Shown one piece after another: positions 60,129 through 64,000 of a DNA stretch of 64,000 nt. Made by a program: the position numbers and the translations under genes. Location: positions 91,574 to 155,573 of IMG/VR virus record IMGVR_UViG_3300032397_000003; one strand, given 5' to 3'. The DNA is from a virus. The notes beneath the pieces were generated by a model that worked only from the letters and a program-made list of their open reading frames with translations, was not told where the DNA came from and searched no databases. The number at the start of each line of letters is the position of its first letter. Positions within the stretch are counted from its first letter, which is position 1.

Positions 60129-60821
60129 ATGGAAATATGTAATAAATGTAAAAAAGAACTAGATGAATCTAATTTTTATAAAGATAAATCTAGATCAAGA
60201 GGGTACAACTATACTTGTAAAATATGTATGAAAGATAAATATAAAATTGATGCTGCATCACTATCTATAAGTGATATTGAAAAAAGAAAACAAAAAGATA
60301 AAGAAAAATATCATCAAAATTTAGATAAATCTAGGGAGGATAATAGAAAAAGAAAAATAAAGTATAACATAAAACACACAGAAAAAATCAAAGAGGAAAA
60401 GGATAAAAAGAAAAAAATAAAAGAAGAAAAAAGAAAAACTAAAGAAGAAAAAAGAGAAGGAAATTCAAAATATAGACGAAATAGATTAAAAAATGATCCT
60501 TTATATAAATTGATTAATACTATTAGAAGTAGAATTACTATGGCAATTAAATGTCAATATGGGGAAAAACAAAATAAAACAATAGAACTTTTAGGTTGTA
60601 CAGTAGATGAATGTAGAAACCATCTTGAAAAACAATTTACAGAAGGGATGACTTGGGAAAATCATAGTCGATATGGTTGGCATATAAATCATATTATTCC
60701 TTGTAATGCATTTGATTTAACATGCCCATTGCAACAAAAGATATGTTTTCATTATACAAACTTACAACCTCTTTGGTGGAAGGATAATATATCTAAAGGA
60801 AAGAAGATAAAAAAGTCCTAA
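60129..60821 (+). CDS. HNH endonuclease, free-standing homing type
   Basis: 230 residues. N-terminal zinc ribbon (ICNKCKKEL … YTCKICM), a Lys/Glu-rich helical linker (80-115), and a C-terminal HNH-like core: GWHINHIIPCNAFDL and CFHYTNLQPLWWKDNISKGK, a form seen in homing endonucleases. It lies in opposite orientation between capsid and protease-scaffold genes with its own class B promoter and terminator, as expected for a self-spreading insertion next to conserved head genes. Confidence 0.85.
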   Translation: MEICNKCKKELDESNFYKDKSRSRGYNYTCKICMKDKYKIDAASLSISDIEKRKQKDKEKYHQNLDKSREDNRKRKIKYNIKHTEKIKEEKDKKKKIKEEKRKTKEEKREGNSKYRRNRLKNDPLYKLINTIRSRITMAIKCQYGEKQNKTIELLGCTVDECRNHLEKQFTEGMTWENHSRYGWHINHIIPCNAFDLTCPLQQKICFHYTNLQPLWWKDNISKGKKIKKS

Positions 60822-60846
60822 CCATTTCTGATTAGGACTTTTCTTT
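60811..60846. terminator. Bidirectional terminator
   Basis: 11-bp stem AAAAGTCCTAA / TTAGGACTTTT with a 10-nt loop; T runs on both strands. It ends the HNH gene and, on the other strand, lies downstream of the scaffold gene end. Confidence 0.85.
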
Positions 60847-60866
60847 AATAAAATAAAGGAGGATAC

Positions 60867-62240
60867 TTATATCTTAAATTTATAGTTTGTGAATTGTGAA
60901 GATTGTTCTTTTCTAGATTCTTTCAACTTGTGAATATCATTACCAAATTTAGTTTCAAACAAGGTAACTTTTTTAATTGCTTCTGCAATAGAACCTGATT
61001 TAAGAACCGCTTCTTTGATATCTCTGATAGATGGTTTAGCTTCTACTATTGCTTTATAATAAGCTACAACTTCTTTTACAGGGGCTTTAGATTCTTTTAC
61101 AGATTTTTTCTTAGCATCTACTTTAGCTTGAAGTCTTTTTGCTTCTTGTCTTTTCTTACGTCTAATAGCCTCTTTCTTTGCTGCTCTTACTGCTGCCATT
61201 TTATCATCAGCATTATCTTCAGAATCATCTTCTTTTTCATCATCTTCTTTATCGTCTTCTTCAGCTTCGTCTAGTTCTTCATCATCTTCGTCTTCATCAT
61301 CAGACTCGTCCATTTTTTCTTCTTCGTCATCTTCATCTTCGTCATCTGATTCTTCCATTTCTTCTTCGTCTTCGTCACTATCTTCAGAATCATCTTCCTC
61401 AGCTTCTTTTCTTTTTTTAGATTTAGATTTTTTAGATTCTTTTTTAGCTTCTTCTTTGTCATCTTCATCGTCTTTTTCTTCGTCTTCTTTTCCATCTTCA
61501 TCTGCTTCGAAGATATACTCATCATTTTCTACATCGTCATCAAAAAGACCACCATCTATATCAGCACCAGAAAGATCGTCTTCATCATCCATAATTTCAT
61601 CATCAAAATCATAATCAAAGTCTTCTTTAAGTATTTTTTCAAGCTCTTTAATATGTTTTTCGGCTACTTTAAGTGCCTTAGATTTTGTAGATGATTTTAA
61701 TTTCATTTTCTCCCTTTCTTCTTTAAATTTTGCAATGTCCTTTTCTCTCAACTCAGTGTCTTCTTCATACACTTTAAGATCAGAATCTCTCTTTTGAACT
61801 TCCTCTACAAGAACTTTAATATCAGCTTCCATAAGTTCCCTATCTTCTGAGAATTGTTTAAGATCAGCTTCCATCATTTTTACAGATTTAACAATATCTT
61901 TGTCATTAGCTTTTTCAACAATTTTAGATGCTTTATCAAGATTCTCTTTAAGTACTTTAATAGTCTCACAAGATGCTTCATATTTTTTAGATAGACTTTC
62001 AAGAGTTTCTTTTGATTCTTTTAATTCTTGTTTAGCATTATTTTTCTGCTCTTCAAGTGTATTTTGAATCTGTACAATCGTTGCTTCGACTTGAGCTTTT
62101 TGTTCTGCCATCTCAGGAATGATTGTTTCGGAAACTTCTTTAAGCCCTTTTATAGCTTCAACGCAGTTTTCATTAGCAATCGCTTCCTTGATGGTAGCTT
62201 TAATTTGATTCTTAATAGACAATTCCAAATATTTATCCAT
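60867..62240 (-). CDS. Nested scaffold, internal start within protease-scaffold gene
   Basis: In-frame ATG at 62240 (residue 227, MDKYLEL) is preceded on the minus strand by GGTAGAGGTAAAAGGAAAA, a good binding site inside the coding sequence. It would give a 457-residue scaffold without the protease, similar in principle to the lambda C/Nu3 pair. That internal start falls exactly where the coiled coil begins. Predicted, not shown. Confidence 0.5.
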   Translation of the reverse strand: MDKYLELSIKNQIKATIKEAIANENCVEAIKGLKEVSETIIPEMAEQKAQVEATIVQIQNTLEEQKNNAKQELKESKETLESLSKKYEASCETIKVLKENLDKASKIVEKANDKDIVKSVKMMEADLKQFSEDRELMEADIKVLVEEVQKRDSDLKVYEEDTELREKDIAKFKEEREKMKLKSSTKSKALKVAEKHIKELEKILKEDFDYDFDDEIMDDEDDLSGADIDGGLFDDDVENDEYIFEADEDGKEDEEKDDEDDKEEAKKESKKSKSKKRKEAEEDDSEDSDEDEEEMEESDDEDEDDEEEKMDESDDEDEDDEELDEAEEDDKEDDEKEDDSEDNADDKMAAVRAAKKEAIRRKKRQEAKRLQAKVDAKKKSVKESKAPVKEVVAYYKAIVEAKPSIRDIKEAVLKSGSIAEAIKKVTLFETKFGNDIHKLKESRKEQSSQFTNYKFKI

Positions 62241-62918
62241 TTTTCCTTTTACCTCTACCATTTTAATTTTTTCTTCTACTTTATTAGTAATAATACTTTC
62301 TGAAATTTTATTTTCTTTTTGTACTATTGACTTTTCTTCTAAGTTTTCTTGAGTAGCAAATACTCCTTGAGAAGGTTTCATTACCCAGTCGGTTTGAGAA
62401 TATTCATAACTAGATGGATTAACCTCTTTACCTGCTAAAGGACCATCCTCGTTTAGCTCCCCGAAGCCTACGGTTGAGAAACCTGTTTTTCCACCTGCTT
62501 TAATCTTCTCTAATAAAAGATTCCCTGCTGCCCCTATACAATATAAATCAGCAGTAGATACTTCCTCTCCTATCTGAAAATTATGCCATACTCCTACTTG
62601 ATCGAGCACATCTCCGTCATCATCGGCATGGTTGGCCAACGAATCACTCCCTTCAAACATTCCTGATTTATGTACAGCTTCCCATAGTTCTTTGGAATAT
62701 ACTCTACCGTTAGCATTTTCGGTATAACGAGTAATAGGAACATTTTTAAGTATCCCTCTTGCTTCAAATTGTTTTCCTGATTTAGCTTCAGTAAACTTAT
62801 TATCCTTTGATGTAAATACAATAACATCTTCTGCTTTAGGAGAATAGGATACGCTCTCTATTAAAAGTTGTTTCCCTTTTGCTTTAGCTTGTTCTTGTAA
62901 TGTTTTATACTTGTTCAT
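60867..62918 (-). CDS. Prohead protease-scaffold fusion (gp21 + gp22 type)
   Basis: 683 residues. The N-terminal 200 residues match the T4 gp21-type serine protease fold: VPITRYTENANGRVYSKELW, NHADDDGDVLDQVGVWHN with probable catalytic H97, and GGKTGFSTVGFGEL with S148. The rest is scaffold: long coiled coil (about 225-435), a highly acidic Asp/Glu tract (about 440-570), then a basic segment (RRKKRQEAKRLQAK) and a C-terminal part needed for shell binding. MNKYKTLQE at the start fits the shared signature. The protein would assemble the prohead and then digest itself. Confidence 0.8.
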   Translation of the reverse strand: MNKYKTLQEQAKAKGKQLLIESVSYSPKAEDVIVFTSKDNKFTEAKSGKQFEARGILKNVPITRYTENANGRVYSKELWEAVHKSGMFEGSDSLANHADDDGDVLDQVGVWHNFQIGEEVSTADLYCIGAAGNLLLEKIKAGGKTGFSTVGFGELNEDGPLAGKEVNPSSYEYSQTDWVMKPSQGVFATQENLEEKSIVQKENKISESIITNKVEEKIKMVEVKGKMDKYLELSIKNQIKATIKEAIANENCVEAIKGLKEVSETIIPEMAEQKAQVEATIVQIQNTLEEQKNNAKQELKESKETLESLSKKYEASCETIKVLKENLDKASKIVEKANDKDIVKSVKMMEADLKQFSEDRELMEADIKVLVEEVQKRDSDLKVYEEDTELREKDIAKFKEEREKMKLKSSTKSKALKVAEKHIKELEKILKEDFDYDFDDEIMDDEDDLSGADIDGGLFDDDVENDEYIFEADEDGKEDEEKDDEDDKEEAKKESKKSKSKKRKEAEEDDSEDSDEDEEEMEESDDEDEDDEEEKMDESDDEDEDDEELDEAEEDDKEDDEKEDDSEDNADDKMAAVRAAKKEAIRRKKRQEAKRLQAKVDAKKKSVKESKAPVKEVVAYYKAIVEAKPSIRDIKEAVLKSGSIAEAIKKVTLFETKFGNDIHKLKESRKEQSSQFTNYKFKI

Positions 62919-62927
62919 ATATTACCT

Positions 62928-63134
62928 TTAATTACCAATTTTTCCATCTTGTATTCGGCTAAGAGCTATACCATAAATATCTCCATTACCGAAGTCTACA
63001 TTAACCATATCTTTCATAACTTTTATTACTTTACCTTTTTTCTTATCAAGTAATGAGCCTTTGAAATCTCCTATAAGAGTATCACCAACTTTTATATCGT
63101 CTGCTTCTTCAAACTTTCTTTTATATCTTTTCAT
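62928..63134 (-). CDS. Small protein with capsid-targeting-like start
   Basis: 68 residues: MKRYKRKFEE|A, then IKVGDTLIGDF, KGKVIKVMKDMVNVDFGNGD, a small beta-barrel-like pattern (SH3-like). Possibly packaged in the head. Overlaps the next gene by 4 bp. Confidence 0.6.
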   Translation of the reverse strand: MKRYKRKFEEADDIKVGDTLIGDFKGSLLDKKKGKVIKVMKDMVNVDFGNGDIYGIALSRIQDGKIGN

Positions 63135-63403
63135 AATCCCTCTGTATCCTGTCCATAGTTTATTAGTTCATCCCCGATACTTGTGAATAAGTCCCCAATC
63201 GCTTTAAAGGCTTTTCGAGACCTTTTATCCTTTGAATTGTGCAAGCTTGTAAAAATATCAATCATACTCTTACGAGACTCCTCGTTGCCATAATCATTAT
63301 CCCTAAGTACTCCTAATAATTCGGTTACCTTGTCATCTAACCAATCAGGAGTAGTATCCTTATCATCTTCATCTTCACTGTAATATCTTATGTATCTATT
63401 CAT
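63131..63403 (-). CDS. Small acidic protein with similar start
   Basis: 90 residues: MNRYIRYYSE|D, acidic start, then helices (LDDKVTELLGVLRDNDYG, RKAFKAIGDLFTSIGDEL). No family recognised. Confidence 0.6.
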   Translation of the reverse strand: MNRYIRYYSEDEDDKDTTPDWLDDKVTELLGVLRDNDYGNEESRKSMIDIFTSLHNSKDKRSRKAFKAIGDLFTSIGDELINYGQDTEGL

Positions 63404-63412
63404 AATAAATAC

Positions 63413-63790
63413 CTATCTAAACGACCACTCTTTAGTTTCATAGTTATACAGTGATGTAAGTAATTCAGTACCATTTGAGCCCCCTGATTTATATTCAAAC
63501 CTAAAATCTAAAGTCATCCACCACGTAGGTTCCTTATCATTTATTGCAGAGTTAAAAGTCTTTAAAATAAAGCTGCTATAAATGTTTTTAAGTATACCAG
63601 TTAACTTAGTTAAATCCTTAGATTGCACGGATAAGTACTCTTTTCTAGAAGAAATTTTTGAAATAGATAGAGGTATACTCACACCTAATCTTTTTTTAAC
63701 TTCATTTTCTAAAGGTGTTAAATCTATCGTTGAAATTATTTGATCTAATAATTGATTATCTTCTTTAAACTTGCTCACATATCTTTTCAT
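63413..63790 (-). CDS. Protein with capsid-targeting-like start
   Basis: 125 residues: MKRYVSKFKE|D, then LEVEVKKRLGVSI-like helix and strands (TWWMTLDFRFEYKSG). Unknown. Upstream neighbour starts 7 nt away. Confidence 0.6.
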   Translation of the reverse strand: MKRYVSKFKEDNQLLDQIISTIDLTPLENEVKKRLGVSIPLSISKISSRKEYLSVQSKDLTKLTGILKNIYSSFILKTFNSAINDKEPTWWMTLDFRFEYKSGGSNGTELLTSLYNYETKEWSFR

Positions 63791-63796
63791 TTTTAT

Positions 63797-63973
63797 TTAC
63801 CTATTTCTTAAATTATTTATAACTTGTTTTATTTCTTCTTCTGTTAGAAATCTTTGCATAGATTCGTAAAGTCCATCAGAGAATACAGAAATATTCTTAG
63901 ATTCATTATAAAACTTAATAAATTCTTCAAATATTTTTAAAGTACCTTCTTCTAATCTTTTATATCTTTTCAT
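63797..63973 (-). CDS. Small protein with capsid-targeting-like start
   Basis: 58 residues: MKRYKRLEE|G, then a long helix (TLKIFEEFIKFYNES) and LTEEEIKQVINNLRNR. Same operon as the genes downstream. Upstream of it only a few codons of another gene are visible at the window edge. Confidence 0.55.
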   Translation of the reverse strand: MKRYKRLEEGTLKIFEEFIKFYNESKNISVFSDGLYESMQRFLTEEEIKQVINNLRNR

Positions 63974-64000
63974 CTATTACACTCTATCCATAACATTTTT

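Noticed and set aside
61178-61420. Long Leu/His-rich + strand open frame
   Set aside because: It is the antisense shadow of the Asp/Glu-rich tract of the scaffold; low-complexity GAA/GAT repeats keep all frames open.
61200-61500. Short repeated TCATCTTC-type units resembling a repeat array
   Set aside because: They are codon repeats for Asp/Glu in the scaffold protein, with no constant-length spacers, so not a CRISPR array.
63977-64000. Possible end of another minus-strand gene at the window edge
   Set aside because: Only seven codons before a stop are visible; too little to support.
1-64000. Alternative genetic code (stop-codon reassignment)
   Set aside because: TGA, TAA and TAG all serve as ordinary stops, with many ATGA/GTGA overlaps.
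1-64000. tRNA genes, insertion sequences, integrase or attachment sites
   Set aside because: None recognised by reading; intergenic gaps are mostly too short. A tRNA search program would be needed to exclude tRNAs fully.

Overview
The window is a continuous piece of an AT-rich (by eye about 30% G+C), lytic-type, contractile-tailed bacteriophage genome (myovirus with T4-like head and baseplate genes). Support comes from a TerL terminase, a gp23-like major capsid protein, a gp21-like prohead protease fused to a scaffold, a tail sheath, two tube-like proteins, a tape measure protein and baseplate wedge, spike, hub and fibre genes. The code is standard: TGA is an ordinary stop and genes are often joined by ATGA or GTGA overlaps. 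Shine-Dalgarno sites (AAGGAG) are strong. Lipoprotein signals, signal peptides and a lytic transglycosylase point to a Gram-negative, low-GC host. I cannot name the host.

Layout. 1-7433 (+): membrane and secreted small proteins, a RuvC-like resolvase, a lytic transglycosylase lipoprotein, a DnaX-like clamp loader, and two metallophosphoesterases, one SbcD/Mre11-like. 7503-23844 (-): the tail module, transcribed right to left as sheath, tube, second tube-like protein, assembly chaperone with a likely frameshift extension, tape measure, hub adaptors, spike, gp25, gp6/J, baseplate protein, fibre 1, fibre-associated protein, fibre 2 and hub. 23967-43841 (+): accessory region with a frameshifted internal-protein-like gene, a large surface lipoprotein, an RNA ligase, a cluster of about 12 kb for glycan and sugar-nucleotide chemistry (28671-41599), and a series of tiny membrane and Cys-rich proteins. 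43821-49649 (-): neck/head proteins and TerL. 49813-58284 (+): many small early-type proteins, a sigma-factor-like protein, NAD-dependent DNA ligase and an HD hydrolase. 58334-64000 (-): major capsid protein and protease-scaffold, split by a (+) HNH endonuclease gene, then small virion-like proteins.

Three promoter classes can be read directly: (A) TAGACA-N16/17-TACTAT-like sites before early-type genes; (B) eight copies of a TTTAA box placed exactly 13 nt before TTCTATATATTATA, probably middle promoters; (C) a TTACTAATAAT/AATA motif before structural genes, probably late promoters and a candidate target for the sigma-like protein at 51069-51692. Two loci carry perfect inverted pairs of motif C with an identical 20-nt spacer.

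Main points of interest: an N-terminal signature ([KR]Y then F/L-x-E) on about a dozen otherwise unrelated proteins that looks like a T4-style capsid-targeting/propeptide signal; a gene made of a glycosyltransferase 5' end joined to the 3' end of a bacterial ThDP enzyme; a late-expressed Ser/Thr/Ala-rich small protein inside the glycan cluster that could be its acceptor; a nested scaffold start inside the protease-scaffold gene; a 7-bp tandem duplication that breaks one member of a small paralogous family; and two fibre paralogues with unlike tips. No portal gene, tRNA, IS element or CRISPR array was recognised.
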